Made by a program: the position numbers and the translations under genes. Source: JACCTU01 sp963737405 (lineage in GTDB: Bacteria > Actinomycetota > Thermoleophilia > Gaiellales > Gaiellaceae). From it: DNA of 64,000 nucleotides. The stretch spans positions 62,001-126,000 of the forward strand of contig CAVTSL010000012.1 in the NCBI GenBank assembly GCA_963737405.1, read 5' to 3'. The notes below the pieces were generated by a model. It did not search any database. It saw only the letters and a program-made list of their open reading frames with translations, and had not been told where the DNA came from. Shown here in pieces: positions 1 through 9,400 of this stretch (position 1 is its first letter; every line of letters starts with the position of its first letter).

Positions 1-1085
1 GAGTTCGTGTGCAGCGACTGCGTGCCGCCGAGCACCGCCGCCATCGCCTCGAGCGCGGTGCGCACGATGTTCACCTCCGGCTGCTGCGCCGTGAGCGACA
101 CGCCTGCCGTCTGCGTGTGGAAGCGCATGAGCCACGAGCGCGGCGACTTCGCGCCGTACCGCTCCCGCAGCTCGCGCGCCCAGATCCGTCGGGCCGCGCG
201 GTACTTCGCGATCTCCTCGAAGAAGTCGAGGTGCGCGTTGAAGAAGAAGGAGAGCCGCGGCGCGAAGGCATCGACGTCCATCCCGCGCGCGGTCGCCCAC
301 TCGACGTACGTGAACCCGTCGGCGAGCGTGAACGCGAGCTCCTGCGCGGCCGTCGACCCCGCCTCGCGGATGTGGTAGCCGGAGATCGAGATCGGATGCC
401 ACTTCGGCATCTCCTTCGCGCAGAACTCGACCATGTCCGTCACGAGCCGCATCGAAGGCTCCGGCGGGAAGATGTACTCCTTCTGCGCGATGTACTCCTT
501 GAGGATGTCGGTCTGGATCGTCCCGCGCAGCTCCGACATCGGCACGCCTTGCTCTTCGCCGACGCACGCGTAGAACGCGAGCAGGATCGCCGCCGGCGAG
601 TTGATCGTCATCGAGGTCGACACGTCGCCGAGCGGGATCCCGGAGAAGAGCGTCTCCATGTCCTCGAGCGAGTCGACCGCGACGCCCTCGCGCCCGACCT
701 CACCGAGCGACCGCGCGTGATCCGAGTCGTAGCCCATCAGCGTCGGCATGTCGAACGCGGTCGAGAGGCCCGTCTGCCCGTGGTCGCGGAGGTACCGGAA
801 GCGGGCGTTCGTCTCTTCGGGCGTGCCGAAGCCCGCGAACTGCCGCATCGTCCAGAGCTTCCCGCGGTACATCGACGGGTAGACGCCGCGCGTGAACGGA
901 TAGACGCCGGGGTAGCCGAGGTCGCGCTCGGGATCGATCTCGACGTTCTCCGCCGTGTAGAGCGGCTCGTTGTCGATCCCGGAGATCGTCGAGAAGAGCT
1001 CGAGCTGACGCTCGGGCGTCGCCTCGTACAGTTCCTTCCACGCGCCGAGCCCTTCCAGCGAGCGGCGGTCCTCGGTCGTCGCCAT
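1..1085 (-). CDS. methylmalonyl-CoA mutase large subunit, N-terminal part (cut by window edge)
   Basis: Catalyses the AdoCbl-dependent isomerisation of (R)-methylmalonyl-CoA to succinyl-CoA in the propionate pathway. The 361 residues present begin with MATTEDRRSLEGLGAWKELY and contain the family block GVYPSMYRGKLWTMRQFAGF, then FDMPTLMGYDSDH, the loop SMTINSPAAILLAFY and, near the window edge, TQTAGVSLTAQQPEVNIVRT. These are characteristic of the TIM-barrel substrate domain. The frame stays open to base 1, so the rest of the barrel and any B12-binding domain lie outside. The ATG at 1085 fits the usual N-terminus of the family. A PduO-type cobalamin adenosyltransferase at 20655-21227 could supply the cofactor. 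It is divergent from the regulator at 1225. Mutase family is sure; narrower substrate (ethylmalonyl- or isobutyryl-CoA) cannot be excluded without the C-terminus. Confidence 0.93.
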   Translation of the reverse strand, partial: MATTEDRRSLEGLGAWKELYEATPERQLELFSTISGIDNEPLYTAENVEIDPERDLGYPGVYPFTRGVYPSMYRGKLWTMRQFAGFGTPEETNARFRYLRDHGQTGLSTAFDMPTLMGYDSDHARSLGEVGREGVAVDSLEDMETLFSGIPLGDVSTSMTINSPAAILLAFYACVGEEQGVPMSELRGTIQTDILKEYIAQKEYIFPPEPSMRLVTDMVEFCAKEMPKWHPISISGYHIREAGSTAAQELAFTLADGFTYVEWATARGMDVDAFAPRLSFFFNAHLDFFEEIAKYRAARRIWARELRERYGAKSPRSWLMRFHTQTAGVSLTAQQPEVNIVRTALEAMAAVLGGTQSLHTN

Positions 1086-1224
1086 GAACGGATTCTACGG
1101 GCGCGTCGGGCGCGCACAGCACCAGGCTTCGTGGTTCTCGCCTCTTGATCAATCGCCGAATCTGACCCACGATGCGTACGGCGGCGACTCGAAAGGGGTT
1201 CGGACACGTGACGGGCACGAACGC

Positions 1225-1926
1225 ATGGACCAACGACCACCCACGAATGGTTCTCCGATGAGGCGCACTCGCGTCCTCGTCGCCGACGGGCTCCCGCTCT
1301 TCCGCGTCGGCGTCCGGAGCCTGCTCAGGCGCGAGAGCGACTTCGAGCTGCTCGAGGCGAACGACGCAGACGAGGCGGCCGCGCTCCTGCTCGGCGGCTA
1401 CGCCGAGATCGCGCTCGTCGACCTCGAGCTTCCGCGCGGCGGCGGGCTCGAGCTCGTCCGGCGCGCACGCGGGCGCTGCCGCACGCACCTGATCGTCTGG
1501 GCGCTCGAGCCGTCGCGCGAGTCCGTGCTCGAGTCCATCACCGCCGGCGCGCACGGGTTCCTGCACAAGGAGATCACGGGCCAGGGCCTGATCCGCGCGC
1601 TCCGGGGCGTGGCCGCGGGCGAGGCCCCGCTCTCGCGCGACATGGCCGGCCTGATGATCGAGGCGATCCACGGGCTCGAGGCGCGATCGAAAGCGCTCGA
1701 GCGCGCGGCAGTGCTCTCGGAGCGGGAGAAGGAAGTGCTCGCGTTCGTCTCGCGCGGCGCGCGGAACCGCGACATCGCCGAATCGCTCGAGATCTCGGAG
1801 TTCACCGTGAAGCGCCACATGCAGAACATCCTCCAGAAGCTCGACGTGCCTTCCCGTCGCGCGGCTGCGGCGTTCTACGTGTCCGCGTACCGCGACGACG
1901 CGAGCATTGCGGAGCGTTCGGCATGA
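1225..1926 (+). CDS. NarL/LuxR-type response regulator
   Basis: A DNA-binding response regulator with an N-terminal receiver domain (about residues 12-125) and a C-terminal LuxR helix-turn-helix (about 160-225, LSEREKEVLAFVSRGARNRD then ISEFTVKRHMQNILQKLDV). The receiver starts RTRVLVADGLPLFRVGV and keeps the acceptor aspartate (IALVDLELPRGG) and the lysine (GFLHKE). The switch Thr/Ser position reads VWALEP, so phosphorylation signalling may be altered. ATG at 1225 and ATG at 1258 are both in frame; the receiver fold starts just after 1258, so the shorter protein is also plausible. It overlaps the following receiver-like gene by 4 nt (ATGA), which suggests one operon. No cognate kinase is adjacent. 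Confidence 0.85.
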   Translation: MDQRPPTNGSPMRRTRVLVADGLPLFRVGVRSLLRRESDFELLEANDADEAAALLLGGYAEIALVDLELPRGGGLELVRRARGRCRTHLIVWALEPSRESVLESITAGAHGFLHKEITGQGLIRALRGVAAGEAPLSRDMAGLMIEAIHGLEARSKALERAAVLSEREKEVLAFVSRGARNRDIAESLEISEFTVKRHMQNILQKLDVPSRRAAAAFYVSAYRDDASIAERSA

Positions 1927-2289
1927 CCGAGCGCAGCGAACCGCTCGTTGCCGTCGTGTGTGCGGTGCCGATCCTGGGCGAGGCGCTCTCCGCTGCGCTC
2001 GAGGGCCTCGCCGAGTGCAAGGTGATCCCGGCACGCCAGCCGGAGCTCGGCGGCCTGTTGAAGTCGCTTCAGCCGGACGCGATCGTCGTCGACGACGAGC
2101 AGGAAGCGGCCGTCGCAGCGACCTACGCGCGCTTCGCGCGAACGCCGGTGATCAACGTGTCGCTCCGCGACCAGCGGGTGACGCGACTCGACGACGGCAA
2201 GTGGGAAGCAGCCGGACGAGAACGACATCTCACCGGAGACGATCCGCAACCTCGTCGCCGGCGGCATCTACGGCCGCCGCGCACACTGA
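1923..2289 (+). pseudogene. stand-alone receiver-like protein, interrupted by a +1 frameshift
   Basis: Begins MTERSEPLVAVVCAVPILGE and looks like a shortened response-regulator receiver domain with no output domain. An acceptor-like aspartate sits in DAIVVDDEQEA, followed by TPVINVSLRD; no clear switch lysine is seen. The frame breaks near 2210-2217: after DDGKWEAA the sense continues one base later as ENDISPETIRNLVAGGIYGR and stops at TGA 2287-2289. Removing one base gives 121 residues. It is translationally coupled to the LuxR-type gene (ATGA overlap) and convergent with the ATPase, whose stop lies 2 nt away. Because many genes here show the same +1 lesion, a sequence error is more likely than a true pseudogene. 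The receiver assignment is by pattern only. Confidence 0.6.
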
Positions 2290-2290
2290 C

Positions 2291-3025
2291 TCACTCCTGC
2301 TCGTCGAGCAGGTGGTGCAAGAAGATCGCGGGGTCCTCGAGAAAGCCCTTGGTCAGTCGATACGGGTCGGACTCCTCGTATGCGATGCGCGCGATGCCGT
2401 CGTCGGAGAACTCGAAGATCGCAGCGTCGGGGTAGCCGAGCAGGATCGGCGAGTGCGTCGCGACGACGAACTGTGACTCGAGCGCGACGAGCTCCGACAT
2501 CCGTCGCATGAGCGCGAGCTGTCCGTGAACGGAGAGTGCGGCCTCCGGCTCGTCGAGGATGTAGAGGCCGCGCGGGCCGAAGCGCTCGAGGACGAGTGAC
2601 AGGAACGACTCGCCGTGCGACTGCTCGTGCAGCTCGCGCTCGTACACCTGCTCCATGCGCAGGCCTTCGCTGAACGTCGCGAAGTTGAAGAAGCTCTCGG
2701 CCCGCAGGAAGAACGCGTTCACCGGGCGAACCTGCGCGCGCTCCACGACGAGCGCCTTGTGCAGCGCGGAGTGCGACGAGCGCGTCGAGAACTGCATCAT
2801 CTGCACCCGACCGCCGCCCTCCGGGTTGAGCTTGCTCGCGACCGCGAGCGCTTCGATCAGGGTCGACTTGCCGCTGCCGTTGTCCCCGACGAAGAACGAG
2901 ACGTGCGGGTCGAGGTCGATCGGCGCCTCGGCGAGGCTGCGGATCGCCGGTAGCTCGACGGCGTAGCCGTCGCCCACGTCGGCGTTCAGGCCGACCCGAG
3001 TGATGAACGGCGCGCCGGCTTTCAC
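2291..3025 (-). CDS. AAA/ABC-type ATPase (RecF/SMC-like fold, stand-alone)
   Basis: A 244-residue cytoplasmic ATPase of the AAA_21/COG3910 type. Walker A is FFVGDNGSGKSTLIEAL (about residue 45), the signature-region ESFLSLVLERFG precedes Walker B LYILDEPEAALS (about 155), and the H-loop is VVATHSPILLGYP. There is no membrane segment and no partner nuclease next door. Relatives occur alone or in retron, OLD-like or ABC-accessory settings, so the substrate is unknown. The start chosen is GTG at 3025. The stop is 2 nt from that of the convergent receiver-like gene. Confidence 0.8.
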   Translation of the reverse strand: MKAGAPFITRVGLNADVGDGYAVELPAIRSLAEAPIDLDPHVSFFVGDNGSGKSTLIEALAVASKLNPEGGGRVQMMQFSTRSSHSALHKALVVERAQVRPVNAFFLRAESFFNFATFSEGLRMEQVYERELHEQSHGESFLSLVLERFGPRGLYILDEPEAALSVHGQLALMRRMSELVALESQFVVATHSPILLGYPDAAIFEFSDDGIARIAYEESDPYRLTKGFLEDPAIFLHHLLDEQE

Positions 3026-3477
3026 GCCCTCGAACCTATCGCGGAGAGCGAAGTCTCGACCTCGGGTCCAGGTTCAGACTCGGCGGCCCCGCCTCGCCCA
3101 TCGTCTCCCGACGTACCCCGGAAGGGGGAACTTGAGGGTGAAATCGGCCCCTGACCCATTTGGGTCGCCTCGCGAACTGCCGATGTGGCTCGTACACGCG
3201 CATCACTGTGCGCGCGAAGGAAAGGCGAGCTTGGCGAGCATCGACGGACTGCGGAAGCACGGAATGCATCCGGCTACGGCCGGATGCAGCCGCATGTCCG
3301 GAGACGATCTCGCGGCCGCACTCGCCGCGGCCCTCGCCGCTCTGCAGTCCCCGGCTCAGCTCGCCAGCCGGCGGGGGCAGCAGGCAGTGCCGAATCCGCG
3401 CTTCCCGGCGGTCGCCCTCGACGCGCCGACCGCGTCGAGGGCGGTCGCCGGGAAGCCGGAGTCGGAGGTGCGCGCGC
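3026..3477. other. 452-nt gene-free region: leader of the giant surface-protein gene
   Basis: No coding frame with credible content is present. The interval separates the divergent ATPase (start 3025) from the giant gene (start 3478). It holds a 9-bp perfect inverted repeat at 3266-3274/3279-3287 (GCATCCGGC, 4-nt loop) and a much stronger hairpin at 3401-3455. A good Shine-Dalgarno (GGAGG, 3464-3468) follows 9 nt before the ATG. I looked for c-di-GMP-I and c-di-AMP riboswitch consensus blocks and did not find them. The region could be a long structured 5' UTR. Confidence 0.6.
3401..3455 (+). promoter_or_regulatory. 25-bp leader hairpin just before the ribosome binding site
   Basis: Arms 3401-3425 and 3431-3455 pair along their whole length around a 5-nt loop (CCGAC). 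The inner 12 bp (GCCCTCGACGCG against its exact complement) and the outer 10 bp (CTTCCCGGCG) are perfect. The three middle pairs include two G-U wobbles as RNA. The structure ends 9 nt before GGAGG of the giant gene. There is no T-run, so it is not an intrinsic terminator. An mRNA-stability or translation-control element is plausible but is inference. Confidence 0.6.
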
Positions 3478-6400
3478 ATGCGTAGACGCGGTCTCGTCAT
3501 CGCGCTCGTCGTGCTCGGTTGCGCGCTCGTACTCGCGACGTTCGCGGCCGCGGCGGTGACGGTGACGCCGGCCACCGCGGGCACGAACATCTCGGCGGAC
3601 AACGCAGCGAACGCGACGACGCCTGCATGGACGACGCTCGGAAACATCGTCGTCACTGAGGGCGCGAACGGCGACTTCGCCGCAAACCAGGCGAACACGA
3701 CGCTGATCCTGACCGCGCCGACGAATTGGCAGTTCAATGCGGGCGTCGGATCCGTCAGCTTCACCGGCACGTCGCCGAGCAGCGCCGACCTCACCGCTGC
3801 GTCGGTCGCCGTCAGCGCTTCGACGATCACCGTCACGCTCAGCACGGACGGCAACGCGAACAGAAGCGACTCGATGACGATCAGCGGCATCCAGGTTCAG
3901 CCCGTCGACGGCGCGGCCGCCTTGCCTTCGTCAGGGAGCATCCTCCGGACGGCCGGCAACCCCGGCACGGCGACGATCGCCGGGATCACGAACGGCTCGA
4001 CGAACTTCGGCTCGCTCTCAATGGCGGCGGGAGCGGCACGCCTGGCGATCACGTCGGTCAACGGCGGTTCGAACCCGACAGCCGGCACGGCGTTCTCGGT
4101 CACGGTCGCGAAGCAGGATCAGTTCGGGCACGCGATCAACGCGGTCGCGGCGACCGGCGTATCCCTCTCGCTCAACACCGGCACCGGCACGCTCGGCGGG
4201 ACGCTGACCGGCACGATCAACGCCGGCTCGAGCTCGACGAGCATCAGTGGCGTCACGTACACCAAGGCCGAGTCCGGCGTCGTGCTCACCGCGACACGGA
4301 CGAGCGGCGACACGCCACTCCCCTCCGGGAACAGCGCCGGGTTCACGGTCAACCCGGGCGCGCTCGCGAACTTCCTCGTCGAGGCTGCGGGCGGCGGCAA
4401 CATCGGCACCCAGACCGCGGGCACGAGCTTCAACATCCGCGTGACCGCGCGCGACGCGAACGGGAATACCGTCACGAGCTACAACGGCGCCGGGAATACC
4501 GTGAACATCACGTCGACGGGCACCCTCTCCGCCGGTTCGGGGACGACCGCGACGTTCACGAACGGCGTCCTCGCCTCCCACGCGGTCACGATCTCGAACA
4601 CGGGCAGCTTCACGATCACCGCGACGCGGACGAGCGGCGGCGCGCAGACCGGGACCAGCAACTCCTTCACCGTCAACCCCGGCGCTCTGAACAACTTCCT
4701 CGTCGAAGCGGCGGGCGGTGGCAGCATCGGCACCCAGACCGCAGGGACGAGCTTCAACGTCCGGATCACCGCGCGCGACGCGAACGGCAACACCGTCACG
4801 AGCTACACCGGCGCCGGGAACACCGTCGACATCAGCTCGACCGGCACCCTCTCCGCCGGCTCGGGGACGACCGCGACCTTCACGAACGGCGTGCTCGCCT
4901 CCCACGCGGTCACGATCTCGAACTCCGGCATCTTCACGATCACGGCGACCCGCACGAGCGGCGGCGCGCAGACCGGGACGAGCAACTCGTTCACCGTCAA
5001 CCCGGGAGCGCTCGCACTCTTCCTCGTCGAGCAGGCAGGCGGCGGGAGCATCGGGCCGCAGACGGCGGGGACGAGCTTCAACATCCGGGTCACCGCGAGG
5101 GACGCGAACGGCAACACCGTCACGAGCTACAACGGCGCCGGCAATACCGTGAACATCACGTCGACGGGCACCCTCTCCGCCGGCTCGGGGACGACCGCGA
5201 CCTTCACGAACGGCGTGCTCGCCTCCCACGCGGTCACGATCTCGAACACCGGCAGCTTCACGATCACCGCCACCCGCACGAGCGGCGGCGCGCAGACCGG
5301 GACGAGCAACAGCTTCACGGTCTCTCCCGGCGCCCTGAACAACTTCCTCGTCGAGGCCGCGGGCGGCGGGAGCATCGGCACGCAGACCGCAGGTTCGAGC
5401 TTCAACGTCCGGATCACCGCGCGGGACGCGAACAACAACACGGTGACCGGCTTCACGGGCGCCGGCAACACCGTGAACATCACGTCGACGGGGACGCTCT
5501 CCGGCGGGCTCGGGGACGACCGCGACCTTCACGAACGGCGTGCTCGCCTCCCACGCGGTCACGATCTCGAACACCGGCAGCTTCACGATCACCGCAACGC
5601 GGACGAGCGGCGGCGGCCGAGAACGGCACGAGCAACTCCTTCACGGTCAACCCGGGCGCGCTCGCGAACTTCCTGGTCGAGGCGGCGGGCGGCGGGCGCG
5701 ATCGGCGCCCAGACCGCCGGCTCGAGCTTCAACGTCCGCATCACCGCTCGGGACGCGAGCAACAACACGGTGACCGGCTACACCGGGACGGTCGACATCA
5801 CCTCGACCGGGACGCTGTCGGCCGGCTCCGGGACGACCGCAGCCTTCACCGCCGGCGTCCTGGCCTCCCACGCGGTCACGATCTCGAACACCGGCAGCTT
5901 CACGATCACCGCCACCCGCACGACCGGCGGCGCCCAGAACGGCACGAGCAACTCCTTCACCGTCAACCCTGGTGCGCTGGCGAACTTCCTCGTCGAGGCG
6001 GCGGGCGGGGGCGCGATCGGCGCCCAGACCGCCGGCACCGGCTTCAACGTCCGCGTCACCGCGCGGGACGCGAACAACAACACGGTCACCGGCTACACCG
6101 GCACCGTCGACATCACCTCGACCGGCACGCTCTCCGCGGGCTCCGGCACGACCGCCGCCTTCACCGCCGGCGTCCTGGCCTCCCACGCCGTCACCGTCTC
6201 GAACACCGGCAGCTTCACGATCACCGCGACCCGCACGACCGGCGGCGCCCAGACCGGGACGAGCAACTCCTTCACGGTCAACCCGGGCGCGCTCGCGAAC
6301 TTCCTCGTCGAGGCGGCGGGCGGGGGCGCGATCGGCACCCAGACCGCCGGCACCGGCTTCAACGTCCGCGTCACCGCCCGGGACGCGAACAACAACACCG

Positions 6401-9400
6401 TCACCGGCTACACCGGCACGGTCGACATCACGCTCGACCGGCACGCTCTCGGCGGGCTCCGGCACCACCGCGGCGTTCACCGCCGGCGTCCTCAGCTCGC
6501 ACGCCGTCACCGTCTCGAACACCGGCAGCTTCACGATCACCGCGACCCGCACGACCGGCGGCGCGCAGAACGGGACGAGCAACTCCTTCACCGTCAACCC
6601 TGGTGCACTGGCGAACTTCCTCGTCGAGGCGGCGGGCGGCGGCGCGATCGGCGCCCAGACCGCCGGGCTCGAGCTTCAACGTCCGCGATCACCGCTCGGG
6701 ACGCGAACAACAACACGGTGACCGGCTACACCGGCACAGTCGACATCAGCTCGACCGGCACGCTCTCGGCCGGCTCCGGGACGACCGCGGCCTTCACCGC
6801 CGGCGTCCTCGCCGTCGCACGCCGTCACGATCTCGAACACCGGCAGCTTCACGATCACCGCCACCCGCACGACCGGCGGCGCCCAGAACGGCACCAGCAA
6901 CAGCTTCACCGTCAACCCTGGTGCACTGGCGAACTTCCTCGTCGAGGCCGCGGGCGGCGGCGCGATCGGCGCCCAGACCGCGGGCGTCGAGCTTCAACGT
7001 CCGGATCACGGCCCGGGACGCGAACGGCAACACGGTCACCGGCTTCACCGGCACGGTCGACATCACGTCGACCGGCACGCTCTCGGCGGGCTCCGGGCAC
7101 GACCGCCGCGTTCACCGCCGGCGTCCTGCCGTCGCACGCGGTCACGATCTCGAACACCGGCAGCTTCACGATCACCGCCACCCGCACGACGGGCGGCGCG
7201 CAGAGCGGCACGAGCAACAGCTTCGCCGTCGGGTCCGGCGCCCTTGCGAACTTCCTCGTCGAGGCCGCAGGCGGCGGGAGCATCGGCACCCAGACCGCGG
7301 GCTCGAGCTTCAACGTCCGCGTCACCGCCCGGGACGCGAACAACAACACCGTCACCGGCTACACCGGCACCGTCGACATCACGTCCACCGGCACGCTCTC
7401 GGCGGGCTCCGGCACGACCGCGGCGTTCACCGCCGGCGTCCTCAGCTCGCACGCCGTCACCGTCTCGAACACCGGCAGCTTCACGATCACCGCCACCCGC
7501 ACGACCGGCGGCGCACAGAACGGCACGAGCAACAGCTTCACGGTCAACCCGGGCGCGCTCGCGAACTTCCTCGTCGAGGCCGCGGGCGGCGGCGCGATCG
7601 GCGCTCAGACCGCCGGCACCGGTTTCAACGTGCGGATCACCGCGCGCGACGCGAACAACAACACGGTCACCGGGTTCACCGGGACGGTCGACATCACCTC
7701 GACCGGCACCCTCTCCGCCGGCTCCGGCACGACCGCCGCATTCACCGCCGGAGTCCTCGCCTCCCACGCCGTCACCGTCTCGAACACCGGCAGCTTCACG
7801 ATCACCGCCACCCGCACGACCGGCGGCGCGCAGAACGGCACGAGCAACTCGTTCACGGTCAACTCGGGCGCGCTCGCGAACTTCCTCGTCGAGCAGGCAG
7901 GCGGCGGGAGCATCGGTACCCAGACCGCCGGGTCGAGCTTCAACGTCAGGATCACCGCGCGAGACGCCAACAACAACACCGTCACCGGGTTCACCGGCAC
8001 CGTCGACATCACCTCGACCGGCACGCTCTCGGCGGGCTCCGGCACGACCGCCGCCTTCACCGCCGGCGTCCTCGCCTCGCACGCGGTCACCGTCTCGAAC
8101 ACCGGCAGCTTCACGATCACCGCGACACGCACGACCGGCGGCGCGCAGAACGGCACGAGCAACAGCTTCACCGTCAACCCGGGCGCCGCGTCGAAGCTCG
8201 TCGTCACGACCGTCCCGGCCACGGCCGCCGTCGGCACGACGTTCAGCGTCACCGTCCGCTCGCAGGACGCGAACGGCAACTTCTCCAACGTCAGCGGTGC
8301 GACCGGCATCAGCCTCTCCCCCAGCGGCGCCGGCTCGCTCGGCGGGAACACGGCGACGATCTCCGCCGGGACGAACAGCGTCACCCTCCCGAGCGTCACG
8401 TACGACACCGCCGAGACGATCACGCTCACGGCGGCGCGCACGAGCGGCGACACCCTGGCGACGAGCGCCGCGAGCTCGAGCATCGACGTCAAGGCGCGGC
8501 CGACAAGCACGATCGGGTTCCCGAGCTCGGGCGGCGCGTACAACTCGGCGGGTTGGGCCGCGGGCTGTGCGACGGCCGGCTTCTGCGGCAGCGCGACGGA
8601 CAACAGCGGCCTCGGCCTGGCGACCGTCGAGCTCAGCATCAGGCGCGGCACCGGAAACTACTGGGACGGCTCGGGCTTCAACTCCGGCGCCGAGCAGTTC
8701 GTCGCGGCAGGCGTCGTCGGCACGAACTGGTCGTACGCGTTCGGCGCCGGGAGCTTCCCTGCCGACGGCGACTACACGATCCGTGTGCGTGCCACCGACA
8801 ACCTCGGCGGCGTCCAGGCTCCGCTCGCCTCGCACACGTTCACGTACGACTCGACCGCACCTGCGACCGTCGTGGCCTTCCCGGCCGCCGGCGGGACGTA
8901 TCGCGCCGCGACGTGGAGCGATCCGTCCGGAACGGCCTCGGACGGCGGCTCGGGCCTGCAGCGCGTCGAGGTCTCGATCAGGCGCGTCTCGAGCAACCAG
9001 TACTGGAACGGCACCGCATTCGCCGACGCGAGCGAGAACTGGCGGACCGCCACGGGGACGGCCTCGTGGTCGCTCTCGTTCCCGACGTCGAACTTCCCGG
9101 CGGACGGCGACTACGTCTTCCGCGTGCGCTCGATCGACCTCGCCGCGAACGTCGAGAGCGCGACGTCCTACAGCGTCACGGTCGACACCGCGGCGCCGAA
9201 CACGTCGATCACGAGCCAGCCGGCAGATCCGACGAACGCGACCGGCGCGAGCTTCTCGTTCACCTCGACCGAGGGCGGCTCGACGTTCGAGTGCCGTCTC
9301 GACGGCGGTGCCTGGACGGCCTGCACGAGCCCGAAGAGCTACACCGGGCTCGCCGACGGCTCGCACACCTTCGACGTCCGCGCAACGGACGCAGCCGGGA

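Noticed and set aside
3026..3477. c-di-GMP or c-di-AMP riboswitch in the giant-gene leader
   Set aside because: Conserved core words of those classes were not found; only generic hairpins are supported.
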